DNA from: Candidatus Saccharibacteria bacterium UBA3304
GTDB lineage: Bacteria > Patescibacteriota > Saccharimonadia > Saccharimonadales > Saccharimonadaceae
Length of the DNA: 64,000 bases
Direction of reading: 5' to 3'
NCBI GenBank assembly: GCA_002361425.1
Contig: DESW01000025.1
Location: forward strand, 1-64,000
The notes under the pieces were generated by a model, which had not been told where the DNA came from, did no database searches, and saw nothing but the letters and a program-made list of their open reading frames with translations. A program made the translations under genes and the position numbers. Positions 8,458 to 16,817 of this stretch are shown piece by piece; positions within the stretch are counted from its first letter, which is position 1; each line of letters begins with the position of its first letter.

Positions 8458-9806
8458 AGTGCCATTAATGCCTTTAGATATTCTTCTGGGATGTTATGCT
8501 CTGGATTGTAATATCGAGCGATGTCGTATTGTGTAGTTGGATTATAATTATAGCTTGTGCGATACCATTCTAGGAGCTTTGGTAGCGGTTTTGGCGCGTT
8601 TTCATCTTCGATTGCTAGCTTAATTGCGTAGTTGATTTCTTCGCGCGTGCCGACGCATTCGAACGGTTTGGTGGTGTCTGGATTGATGAGGCTATAGAAA
8701 ATCTGACCCATAGATTCATCGTCTAATAAATCGCGGCCAAAAATGTCGACGAGGCGATTTTTGCCGACAAATGGGTATAGCATGATGTAGACGTAGAGAC
8801 ACTTTGCGCAGTGACCGCACCAGCTGTTGGTTTTGGTGCCGACGTTGCAACTGCGGAAGATTTTGAGGTAACTTGGGAACTTAATGAATTTCTGGACGAT
8901 TTGAAATTCGTTCATGCAGCGCAAAAGGCTGAAATAATGAATCTTTTCGCAGAGATAGTTTTGGCAGTAATATTCAAAATCTCTTTCGAACTCATAGCTC
9001 TTGGAATACTGATGATTGATGGTCGTACCGGCAATATTGCCCTCATTTGCGGAAGCCTCATTGCTGACGATGATGTACTGTTTGTTGTTTAGGTAGCAAA
9101 TAATTGCACAGGCAAAAGCGAGCATGCCAGAGAATGGAACGTGGCCGTTATAGAATTCGCCAGTTTGGTTAAGCTCGATGACCTGCTGGTCAATGCTGAG
9201 ATTGAAGTTACAAACTTGCTCGAGGCTGTAGCCGGCGAGATGAATATCGTCGAGCGCGGCACGATTTTCTGGATAGAGGCTGCGATTGAGCTGCATGCAA
9301 AGATTTTGATCGTGCATGCCGCTAAGCGCTTCGAGCGTGACGATGGAATCTTTGCCGCCACCAACTGTAATGAGGTTGCCGTGGAAATTATCATCAAAAT
9401 AGAATTGTTTTTTCTCGGCCGGTTCTGGCGCATCGATGGTCATAAAATCGGCGTATTGCATTAAGACATTGTTGCGGTACATCAACTCGCCAAGGCCGTT
9501 ATAGAAGAGCTTCTTGAAGAATTCTTTTTGAGTAGCATCTAGCTCACCGCATTTGATAGTAAACTTTGGCGCGAGGCTAAGTTTGTAATAATTGATTGCA
9601 TTGATGACACCAAAATTAAAGAAGAGATTATCGAGGATTTCGTCCTTAATATATTCATTGCGAATACTAGCAATTGGGATATCGACGGTTGGCTCAAAAG
9701 TATAGTCGCCTAGCTTATAAACGAAGCTGGCGTGGATGCCATTAATACCGCGTTCGATATTGTATGATTCGAAGATAAATTCTGGATATTTATTGCGAAT
9801 TTCCAT
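8454..9806 (-). CDS. murL: Probable MurL, UDP-MurNAc-L-Ala-L-Glu epimerase
   Basis: 450 aa. The protein has a PP-loop-like ATP site (ITVGGGKDSIVTLE, near residues 147-160), then NEASANEGN, NHQYSKSYEFE and a C-terminal SWCGHCAKCLYV cysteine cluster. These fit MurL, the ATP-dependent enzyme that inverts the terminal L-Glu of UDP-MurNAc-L-Ala-L-Glu and releases AMP and pyrophosphate. The ATGA overlap with murD strongly supports a cell-wall role. Its start overlaps the HAD gene by 17 nt. The alternative is another PP-loop ATP pyrophosphatase. Confidence 0.72.
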   Translation of the reverse strand: MEIRNKYPEFIFESYNIERGINGIHASFVYKLGDYTFEPTVDIPIASIRNEYIKDEILDNLFFNFGVINAINYYKLSLAPKFTIKCGELDATQKEFFKKLFYNGLGELMYRNNVLMQYADFMTIDAPEPAEKKQFYFDDNFHGNLITVGGGKDSIVTLEALSGMHDQNLCMQLNRSLYPENRAALDDIHLAGYSLEQVCNFNLSIDQQVIELNQTGEFYNGHVPFSGMLAFACAIICYLNNKQYIIVSNEASANEGNIAGTTINHQYSKSYEFERDFEYYCQNYLCEKIHYFSLLRCMNEFQIVQKFIKFPSYLKIFRSCNVGTKTNSWCGHCAKCLYVYIMLYPFVGKNRLVDIFGRDLLDDESMGQIFYSLINPDTTKPFECVGTREEINYAIKLAIEDENAPKPLPKLLEWYRTSYNYNPTTQYDIARYYNPEHNIPEEYLKALMAL

Positions 9807-10200
9807 GCTTATATTTTAGCATTTTTAGTGCTTTCTGGGCCATTTCTGAGTCGTTAGGATCCATTTGGACAAAACTATCTAGCGCGTCGTGACTTTTTAG
9901 CGCGTAATAGTCGGCTTCGGACTGATTGTCATCGAACCAAATAAATGGTTGCGAAAAATCGATGCTATCGGATTTATAAATGCCGCTTTGACGGTATTGG
10001 ATCCCACTTGTGAGGCGGTCTAATAATTCCCCGTCATATTCGCGTGCAAGAACTTCCGGAATACGCTGCTCCGAATATGAAGTGAGCCAGTAAATATGGC
10101 CAGCAAAATTATCGAGAATATAACTCAATAAAGCCTCACGATCGGCTTTTGGCGAGGCGTTCGCGACGAGGGTTCCGTATATATCTAAATAGATATCCAT
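9790..10200 (-). CDS. Small HAD-superfamily protein
   Basis: 136 aa. The N-terminal motif DIYGTL has the HAD nucleophile Asp6 but Tyr at the +2 position. That is the signature of haloacid-dehalogenase-type members rather than phosphatases (DxD). A later WFDDN motif fits the C-terminal acidic residues. The protein is short and has only a minimal cap. It heads the HAD-murL-murD cluster and overlaps murL by 17 nt. A TAAAAT box 6 nt before the ATG implies a leaderless transcript. Substrate unknown. Confidence 0.72.
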   Translation of the reverse strand: MDIYLDIYGTLVANASPKADREALLSYILDNFAGHIYWLTSYSEQRIPEVLAREYDGELLDRLTSGIQYRQSGIYKSDSIDFSQPFIWFDDNQSEADYYALKSHDALDSFVQMDPNDSEMAQKALKMLKYKHGNSQ

Positions 10201-10206
10201 AGCTAT

Positions 10207-10212
10207 ATTTTA
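10207..10212 (-). promoter_or_regulatory. -10 box of the HAD-murL-murD unit
   Basis: TAAAAT on the minus strand; the predicted +1 falls on the ATG at 10200. No clear -35. Confidence 0.5.
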
Positions 10213-10293
10213 GCGGATTTAAGATAAGTCGTGTATTATATATGTAAGGGCAAGGTCTTTTGTGGAGGTAATACTAAGAGGAGTGTTTTAAAC

Positions 10294-10641
10294 GTGAATT
10301 CGTTTATTTGTATTTTTTGTCCGGCGATTATTGCATTCTTACTTTTTGAAAAGATATTTGGAAAGAAGTTAGATTATAAATATTCGTTGGCGATATATTT
10401 GGTTTTCGTATTTATAACTAATTGTCTAGCTACTGTTGCCTGCCAATTTGTTTTTCATGTCGCAACGTCTGTTAGCTTTCTTGATGAATCGCCACTTTAT
10501 GCCATTAAGTATTCTGCGGTTTCTGCGGCGATTGGCATAGTTCTCGCCTATGTACTTGGATGGTGTATGAAGAATGTCAGAGTAAAAATTATCGTTAAAA
10601 AAGAAAAGAGGAACCATGAAATTTCTAAAAAACGTTCCTAA
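10294..10641 (+). CDS. Small membrane protein, partner of LtaS-like gene
   Basis: 115 aa from a GTG start at 10294, chosen because GAGGAG lies 10 nt upstream and no better start fits. Three hydrophobic segments are visible, then a basic tail ([15 protein letters not shown]). The last 26 nt overlap the LtaS-like gene, whose ribosome site lies inside this gene, so the two are translationally coupled. It may assemble with, or help insert, that enzyme. No family recognised. Confidence 0.72.
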   Translation: MNSFICIFCPAIIAFLLFEKIFGKKLDYKYSLAIYLVFVFITNCLATVACQFVFHVATSVSFLDESPLYAIKYSAVSAAIGIVLAYVLGWCMKNVRVKIIVKKEKRNHEISKKRS

Positions 10642-12172
10642 AGTCATAAAGTATATTTTGCTGCTCTTTGCGGCTTTTGCTTTGGCGGTTTCGACTTATA
10701 TTTCGACTTGTTATGATGTCGGTTCTTTTGAACAGCTGCTTTATACGGTTAGGAATGCGGAAGGTACGGGCATGGATTCGATTAAGGGCGGAATTATTAT
10801 CAGCATCACGTCTACGATAATTGTATTTATTGTTCTTTTATTACCAATCGCATTCAGCAGACTGAAAACGAAAATCTATTTACGCGTTACTATAAAAAAG
10901 AAGAAACGCGAATTCCCAATTAGTTATTTCTCTCATAAATTCTTATATTGTTTTGTGATATTTGTTGTTTCTGTTTTAGTCGCGCTAAATAACCTAGATT
11001 TTTACGATTACATTTCTCGCCAGCTGCATGTTTCGACCATCTATGAGGAGCAGTATGTTGATCCAAATTCGGTAACGTTGACATTCCCGGAAAAGAAACA
11101 GAACTTGATTTATATCTTTGTTGAGTCACTCGAAATGTCTAGTGTTTCTTGGGCTAATGGTGGCAATCAATATGTTTCATATATTCCAAAACTAGAGCAG
11201 ATGGCGTTGGAAAATACGAGCTTCTCAAACCGCGATACGCTTGGTGGTGCTGTAGCGATTAATGGTACCGACTGGACGGCTGCTGGTATGATTGCGCAGA
11301 TGATGGGCATTAATATGAAAGTGAATATTAACGGCAATGACTATAGCGGTTACTCTTCCTTCCTTGGTGGCGCAACTGGTATTGGTGATATCTTGAAAAA
11401 GAACGGTTATAATAATTATTTCTTAATGGGTTCCGAGGCAAAGTTTGGCGGTCGCGATGAAATGCTGAAACAGCACGGCGACTATGAAGTTTATGACTTG
11501 GATGCTGCGCGCAATGACGGTAAATTGCCGAAAGACTATAAGGTCTGGTGGGGCTATGAGGATTCGAAATTGTTTGAGTATGCAAAAGAAAAAGCAACTG
11601 AGGCATACAAAACTGGCAAGCCTTTTAATGTTTCAATGCTAACTGCTAATACACATTTCTGGGATGGCTATCTCGAAAAAGACTGCCCGACAATTTATGA
11701 CGAGCAATATGCTAACGTGTTCTATTGCGCAGATAAAATGGTTGCCGAATTTGTGGATTGGGTGAAGGAACAGCCATTCGGTGAAGATACGACGATTGTA
11801 ATTGCGGGCGACCATCCAACTATGCAATACACCTTCTATGACGTGAGTACGGGCTACACGCGCACAGTCTACAACGTCTTTATTAATTCTAAGGTTGAGG
11901 CTTCGAAGATTAAAAATCGCGATACGACGACGATGGACTACTTCCCTACTACATTGGCCGCTATGGGCGTGAAGATTGAGGGTGACCGTTTAGGCCTAGG
12001 CACGAATCTATTTTCCAACAAGCCAACGTTGCTAGAAGAAATGGGCTGGGAGAAGTTCAATGCAGAGCTTGCTAGAAGGTCTATCTTCTATGATGAGAAG
12101 CTTTTGGGCGACAGTTATTACGAAATTCAGAAAACAGTCCAAAAAGAAGCAGAAAAGGCGTCAGAGGATTGA
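10616..12172 (+). CDS. LtaS/MdoB-like phosphoglycerol transferase (sulfatase fold)
   Basis: 518 aa. About three N-terminal membrane helices (residues 8-130) precede an extracellular sulfatase-fold domain. Metal and catalytic motifs are visible: [10 protein letters not shown] (Glu), GTDWTAAGM (putative Thr nucleophile), NTHFWDG (His) and [10 protein letters not shown] (Asp-His). Family members transfer glycerol phosphate from phosphatidylglycerol to build lipoteichoic acid or decorate glycans. Canonical LtaS has five membrane helices, so this is a shortened form. It is coupled to the preceding small membrane protein. The exact polymer is unknown. Confidence 0.85.
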   Translation: MKFLKNVPKVIKYILLLFAAFALAVSTYISTCYDVGSFEQLLYTVRNAEGTGMDSIKGGIIISITSTIIVFIVLLLPIAFSRLKTKIYLRVTIKKKKREFPISYFSHKFLYCFVIFVVSVLVALNNLDFYDYISRQLHVSTIYEEQYVDPNSVTLTFPEKKQNLIYIFVESLEMSSVSWANGGNQYVSYIPKLEQMALENTSFSNRDTLGGAVAINGTDWTAAGMIAQMMGINMKVNINGNDYSGYSSFLGGATGIGDILKKNGYNNYFLMGSEAKFGGRDEMLKQHGDYEVYDLDAARNDGKLPKDYKVWWGYEDSKLFEYAKEKATEAYKTGKPFNVSMLTANTHFWDGYLEKDCPTIYDEQYANVFYCADKMVAEFVDWVKEQPFGEDTTIVIAGDHPTMQYTFYDVSTGYTRTVYNVFINSKVEASKIKNRDTTTMDYFPTTLAAMGVKIEGDRLGLGTNLFSNKPTLLEEMGWEKFNAELARRSIFYDEKLLGDSYYEIQKTVQKEAEKASED

Positions 12173-12197
12173 CTTTTAAGATAAAAAATGGTAGAAT
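12169..12197 (+). promoter_or_regulatory. Promoter of leaderless uvrA
   Basis: TTGACT (12169-12174), 17-nt spacer, TAGAAT (12192-12197). The predicted +1 is 12204, one base before the ATG. Confidence 0.75.
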
Positions 12198-12204
12198 GTC
12201 CGGG

Positions 12205-15075
12205 ATGAAAAGTACGGATTTTGATGGTGATAAGATCAGTATTCGTGGCGCGCGTGCGAATAACTTGAAAAACATCGATATTGATATTCCGCGCGATAAA
12301 CTTGTTGTGATTACGGGTCTTTCTGGTTCGGGTAAATCTTCCCTAGCCTTCGATACGATTTATGCTGAAGGCCAGCGTCGTTATGTCGAGTCTCTTTCGA
12401 GTTATGCTCGTATGTTCCTTGGCGTGATGGATAAACCAGATGTTGATATGATTACCGGTCTTTCTCCGGCGATTTCGATTGATCAGAAGTCTACTTCGCG
12501 CAACCCGCGCTCTACGGTTGCGACCGTGACTGAAATTTATGATTATTTGCGCCTTTTGTTTGCGCGTATCGGTGTACCGCACTGTCCGATTTGTCACAAA
12601 GAAGTCGCTCGTCGTACGACGCAGGATATTGTCGATCAGGTTATGCAGTGGCCGACGGCCAGTAAGCTCATGGTGCTTGCGCCAATTGTTACGCAAAAGA
12701 AAGGTTCTTTCTCGCATATTGGCGACCAGTATCTTGCCAAAGGTTTTGCGCGTGCGCGCGTAGACGGTATTATTTATGCGCTTGACGAGTGGCCGGAGCT
12801 TGATAAGAATTTGCGTCACGATATTGAGATTATTATCGACCGTTTTGTAATGGCACCAGACATGGAAAGTCGTGTGGCTGGCTCGGTTGAGCAGGCGCTT
12901 GATCTTGGCGATGGCATTATGAAGGTTCTTTGTATCAAGGACCAGTCGGTCGCAATTGGTCAGAATAATATCAATACGCAGGATGCGGAAATCGTTACTT
13001 ATTCGCAGCGCTATGCTTGTCCTGAGCATCCAGACGAATTGATTCCTGAACTCGAACCGCGCCTCTTCTCTTTCAACGCACCGCAGGGTGCATGTCCAAC
13101 TTGTACTGGTCTTGGTACGCGCATGGAAATCGATCCTAGCCTCGTTTTGAATCCAAATCTTACGATTGCGGAAGGCGGCATTCGCCCATATAATCGCATT
13201 AATCAGGATTCTTGGTGGTTGAAACGTTTGGCAGCGGTTGGTGAACGCCACGGCTTCACGGTACGTACGCCGATTAAAGAATTAACTGACGAGCAAGTTC
13301 AGATGATTCTTTACGGTACGGGCGACGAGAAATATCATGTCAGATTAAATAATGGCTACGATTATGATGCAGTTTATGAAGGCGTGATTCCAAACCTCGA
13401 GCGTCGTTATAAAGAAACCGAATCTGATTTTATCCGCAAAGATATTGAACGCTTCATGCGTGAACGTATTTGTCAGACTTGTCATGGTGCGCGCTTGAAG
13501 CCAGTCGTGCTCGCAGTTACGATTCATGATTTAAATATTATGGATATGTGTGCGATGGACGTTGAACAGACGCTTGATGTTTTAAATTCAGACCTTGGTT
13601 TGACGGAAAATGAGCAGAAGATTGCTGGCCCGATTTTAAAGGAAATCAAAGCGCGTGTTGGCTTCATGAAAGACGTTGGTCTTAACTATCTCGAACTTGG
13701 TCGTTCGGCTGCAACGTTGTCTGGTGGTGAGGCGCAGCGCATTCGTCTAGCAACGCAGATTGGTTCTGGTCTTCAGGGTGTGCTTTATGTGCTGGATGAG
13801 CCATCAATCGGCCTCCATCAGCGCGATAACGACCGCCTAATTGCAACACTTAAGCATCTACGTGATTTAAAGAACACTGTGATTGTAGTCGAGCATGACC
13901 ATGATACGATTATGCAGGCAGATTATCTTGTTGATATTGGCCCCGGTGCTGGTGTAAACGGCGGTAAAGTTATCGCAGCTGGCACGCCAGAAGAAGTTGC
14001 TAAGAATCCAGATTCGATTACTGGTAAATATATTTCTGGCAAAGAAAAAATTGAAACACCAAAGAAGCGCCGCAAAATTTCGAATCGTTTTCTCGAAGTA
14101 ATCGGTGCACGCGAAAACAACCTCAAAAATATCGACGTGAAGTTTCCGCTTGGCGTGATGACAGTTGTTTCTGGTGTGTCCGGTTCGGGTAAATCTACGC
14201 TCGTAAATGAGATTGTGGCAAACGAATTACTTGCACGCCTCAATCATGCACAGACTGTGCCTGGTGCACATGAACGTATCGATGGTATTGAGCATTTGAA
14301 TAAGGTTATCGTAATTGATCAGTCGCCAATTGGTCGTACGCCACGTTCGAATGCGGCGACTTATACTGGCATTTTTAATAACATTCGTGATTTGTTTGCT
14401 GAGCAGCCTGAAGCACAGGTACGCGGCTACAAAGCTGGTCGTTTCTCCTTCAACGTGAAGGGTGGTCGCTGCGAAAAATGTCAGGGCGACGGTGTTTTGA
14501 AGATTGAAATGCACTTCTTGCCTGACGTATTTGTGACTTGTGATGAGTGTCATGGTCGCCGCTATAATCGCGAGGCTTTGGAAGTTAAATTTAAGGGTAA
14601 AACGATTTCTGATGTGCTCGACATGACGGTCGATGAAGCGGTTGAATTCTTTGATGCTTTGCCGCTGATTGCAGGTAAATTAAAGACTTTGCAGGAAGTT
14701 GGTCTTGGCTATATTAAGCTCGGCCAGCCGGCTACAACATTCTCTGGCGGTGAGGCGCAACGCATCAAGCTCGCAACGGAGCTTGGGCGTCGTTCGACCG
14801 GCAAAACGCTCTATATTCTCGATGAGCCTACGACCGGCCTTCATACTGACGATGTTAAGAGATTGTTGTCGATTTTACAACGTTTGGTCGATGGCGGTAA
14901 CTCGATGATTGTGATTGAGCATAACCTTGACGTCATTAAGACGGCCGACTGGATCATTGACATGGGCCCAGAAGGCGGCCAGGGCGGCGGCAGGGTTGTT
15001 GCTACTGGTACCCCTGAAGATGTGGCGCGGAATGAGAAATCTGAGACCGGCAAATACCTCAAGAATGTTCTTTAG
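12205..15075 (+). CDS. uvrA: Excinuclease ABC subunit A
   Basis: 956 aa from the ATG at 12205. UvrA is the dimeric ABC ATPase that first recognises bulky DNA lesions. Two ABC modules are visible: [13 protein letters not shown] and [13 protein letters not shown]alker A motifs, two [18 protein letters not shown] signatures, and zinc-binding CPIC, CPTC and CEKCQGDG...CDEC clusters. A longer reading frame begins at 12169 but would encode the promoter; the -35/-10 pair ending at 12197 places +1 at 12204. The predicted N-terminus [20 protein letters not shown] fits the family. The leaderless promoter overlaps the end of the LtaS-like gene. Confidence 0.97.
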   Translation: MKSTDFDGDKISIRGARANNLKNIDIDIPRDKLVVITGLSGSGKSSLAFDTIYAEGQRRYVESLSSYARMFLGVMDKPDVDMITGLSPAISIDQKSTSRNPRSTVATVTEIYDYLRLLFARIGVPHCPICHKEVARRTTQDIVDQVMQWPTASKLMVLAPIVTQKKGSFSHIGDQYLAKGFARARVDGIIYALDEWPELDKNLRHDIEIIIDRFVMAPDMESRVAGSVEQALDLGDGIMKVLCIKDQSVAIGQNNINTQDAEIVTYSQRYACPEHPDELIPELEPRLFSFNAPQGACPTCTGLGTRMEIDPSLVLNPNLTIAEGGIRPYNRINQDSWWLKRLAAVGERHGFTVRTPIKELTDEQVQMILYGTGDEKYHVRLNNGYDYDAVYEGVIPNLERRYKETESDFIRKDIERFMRERICQTCHGARLKPVVLAVTIHDLNIMDMCAMDVEQTLDVLNSDLGLTENEQKIAGPILKEIKARVGFMKDVGLNYLELGRSAATLSGGEAQRIRLATQIGSGLQGVLYVLDEPSIGLHQRDNDRLIATLKHLRDLKNTVIVVEHDHDTIMQADYLVDIGPGAGVNGGKVIAAGTPEEVAKNPDSITGKYISGKEKIETPKKRRKISNRFLEVIGARENNLKNIDVKFPLGVMTVVSGVSGSGKSTLVNEIVANELLARLNHAQTVPGAHERIDGIEHLNKVIVIDQSPIGRTPRSNAATYTGIFNNIRDLFAEQPEAQVRGYKAGRFSFNVKGGRCEKCQGDGVLKIEMHFLPDVFVTCDECHGRRYNREALEVKFKGKTISDVLDMTVDEAVEFFDALPLIAGKLKTLQEVGLGYIKLGQPATTFSGGEAQRIKLATELGRRSTGKTLYILDEPTTGLHTDDVKRLLSILQRLVDGGNSMIVIEHNLDVIKTADWIIDMGPEGGQGGGRVVATGTPEDVARNEKSETGKYLKNVL

Positions 15076-15084
15076 CGCTAATGC

Positions 15085-15113
15085 TTGATTTTCTCTTGCG
15101 CTTATCTTAAAAT
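15085..15113 (+). promoter_or_regulatory. Promoter of rplY
   Basis: TTGATT (15085-15090), 17-nt spacer, TAAAAT (15108-15113). A leader of about 27 nt carries AGGA before the ATG. Confidence 0.6.
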
Positions 15114-15146
15114 ATAGAATAGATTTTAAAAATAGGAATAAATTTA

Positions 15147-15821
15147 ATGAGCGATACAAAATTAGCACTCGCAAAGCGCGAAGTTGCTGGCAAAAAAGTA
15201 AAAAACTTGCGTGAGCAGGGTCTCATTCCTTCCGTTGTTTTCGGTGAAGGTGAACCTGTTTTGACGCAGTCTGTTTATAACGAAACTGAGAAGGCAGTCC
15301 GCGAAGCTGGCTACCACTCCCCTATCGATCTTACGATTGATGGTAAGGCACAGATGGCACTCGTAAAGAATGTCGACATGGATCCAATCAAGCGCACTAT
15401 CCGCAACATTGAGTTCCAGGCTATTAACGCAAACGAAGTTGTTGAAGCTACTACCCCAATCAAGGTTGTTAACTTTGAATCTTCCGACGCTTCCAAGGCT
15501 CATCTTGTTCTCTCTATCGTTCTTGAGGAAATCGATGTTAAGGCAAAGCCTGCAGATCTTCCAGAGGATATCGAAGTTGATGCAAGCAAGCTTGCTACTA
15601 CCGAAGATGGTTTGACTATCGCAGATATCGTTCTTCCAAAGGGTGTTGAATTTGCTGATAAGGAACTCGACAAAGAGCTTCCAATCGCTAACGTTTACGA
15701 TCCGGCAGAGGAAGCTGCTGAGCGCGAAGCTCAGGCTGAGGCTGATAAGGCTGCTGACGAAGCTAAGGCTGCCGAAGACGCAGCTGCTGCAGCTGCTCCA
15801 GCTGAAGAAAAAGCTGAGTAA
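15147..15821 (+). CDS. rplY: Ribosomal protein bL25, CTC type
   Basis: 224 aa. bL25 binds 5S rRNA in the large ribosomal subunit. Residues 1-95 form the L25 domain (GKKVKNLREQGLIPSVVFGEGEP), followed by the TL5/CTC C-terminal domain (residues about 100-190) with ANVYDPAEEAAE. The tail is a low-complexity Ala/Glu/Lys run of about 35 residues, longer than in most relatives. It has its own promoter and terminator. Confidence 0.93.
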   Translation: MSDTKLALAKREVAGKKVKNLREQGLIPSVVFGEGEPVLTQSVYNETEKAVREAGYHSPIDLTIDGKAQMALVKNVDMDPIKRTIRNIEFQAINANEVVEATTPIKVVNFESSDASKAHLVLSIVLEEIDVKAKPADLPEDIEVDASKLATTEDGLTIADIVLPKGVEFADKELDKELPIANVYDPAEEAAEREAQAEADKAADEAKAAEDAAAAAAPAEEKAE

Positions 15822-15841
15822 TATAGTTTAGCTAAAAAAAG

Positions 15842-15873
15842 AAATTACCCGTCACGTTGGGCGGGTAATTTTT
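15842..15873. terminator. Intrinsic terminator between rplY and the convergent orphan gene
   Basis: AAATTACCCG pairs with CGGGTAATTT, followed by T residues. The stop of the convergent gene lies inside the loop. Confidence 0.75.
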
Positions 15874-16313
15874 GTGAAGGAAAAAATGCCAGCCTCTTTT
15901 AAGGTGTTGATTAAGTAGCTAAGCTCTCTACACGAGAAATTGCTAGCCCTGACGACCTTCCAAAAAGGCTTTCCGTTCAGAGACGTTAACTGGCAGACAA
16001 CAATTTCTTCGCCGTGCCTTTTCATGATAACGTATGGAATATAAATATCGTCGTCACTATTCAGGAAATTGGCTACGACTTGCCTGATGGTCTCATAATT
16101 GTCGTGGTTTAAAAGATTCCAGCTTTTCTTGCTGAAATTACAAACCAACTTGATGCTCATTTGCTCGGTCTGCACTGCCTCATGGACCCTTTCATAATCA
16201 CTTATTCTTTGAGTGATTGCTAGGAGTTCTGACAATGAATCGAGATTCTCGGTACTGTTTTCTGGCTTCGATATTATCAGTTGATTATTGAGTAGAGAAA
16301 AATGAGTTGACAT
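15852..16313 (-). CDS. Protein of unknown function
   Basis: 153 aa from the ATG at 16313, which follows AAAGGAGG by 5-6 nt; an in-frame TTG at 16364 lies inside the -10 box and is excluded. No family recognised. It is soluble, with a mixed alpha/beta composition. Expression is from a perfect TTGACA-17-TATAAT promoter with a 44-nt leader, typical of the orphan genes in this window and unlike its housekeeping neighbours. Confidence 0.7.
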   Translation of the reverse strand: MSTHFSLLNNQLIISKPENSTENLDSLSELLAITQRISDYERVHEAVQTEQMSIKLVCNFSKKSWNLLNHDNYETIRQVVANFLNSDDDIYIPYVIMKRHGEEIVVCQLTSLNGKPFWKVVRASNFSCRELSYLINTLKEAGIFSFTKITRPT

Positions 16314-16363
16314 AAATCCTCCTTTGAAAGTGCGAATGCAAAAATAGATTGATTCAACTAACA

Positions 16364-16392
16364 ATTATACCACTTTTGCTTAAAAATGTCAA
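16364..16392 (-). promoter_or_regulatory. Promoter of the orphan gene at 16313
   Basis: TTGACA (16387-16392), 17-nt spacer ending in TGG, TATAAT (16364-16369). The -35 overlaps the stop codon of the TM2 gene. Confidence 0.75.
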
Positions 16393-16817
16393 TCAATTTT
16401 TTTGGGGAAAGACTTGCAGTTCTTGAGGATTATAACGCCTTCGACGATGCCCCAAACGATGCTGGCGAAGAATAGAATAAAGCCAGCGATAACTAGAACG
16501 TTTAGAGTGTCGTCGTAGCCAGAAATGTCTACGCATTCGCCGCCGTGCTGACATTGGTAGACGACGGAGAATGCGTAACCGAGCGGCATAAAGAACATAC
16601 CAAAGGTGATCGAGCTATAAAGTAGATGCACGAAGCCACGCTTCTTGTTGCGCATCATGGCGTTATGAATGCCGGTCGTGCCAAGCAGGATGCCGAAAAT
16701 ACCAGCCCTAATCGCGCGGCTGCGCGTAATAGGCTTTTTACGGTATGTAGACTTCGCGACGGCTTCGTCGAGATAGTCTCTGCCGTGCTTTTTATGCTTG
16801 GTCGGCTTAGTTGGCAT
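16389..16817 (-). CDS. TM2-domain membrane protein
   Basis: 142 aa. A basic cytoplasmic N-terminus (TKHKKHGRDY) is followed by a TM2-like pair of helices (AGIFGILLGTTGIHNAMM...GFVHLLYSSITFGMFFMPLG) and a third helix near the C-terminus. A CQHGGEC pair could form an extracellular disulfide. The ATG follows the aldolase stop directly (TAAATG), so it is the last gene of the subtilase-aldolase-TM2 unit. Function unknown. Confidence 0.75.
   Translation of the reverse strand: MPTKPTKHKKHGRDYLDEAVAKSTYRKKPITRSRAIRAGIFGILLGTTGIHNAMMRNKKRGFVHLLYSSITFGMFFMPLGYAFSVVYQCQHGGECVDISGYDDTLNVLVIAGFILFFASIVWGIVEGVIILKNCKSFPKKID

Noticed and set aside
12169..12204. Upstream start for uvrA
   Set aside because: The extension would encode the -35/-10 promoter elements.
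12343..13251. 302-codon open frame on the minus strand
   Set aside because: Antisense shadow of uvrA; the Arg/Asn/Thr-rich translation is typical of mirrored codons.
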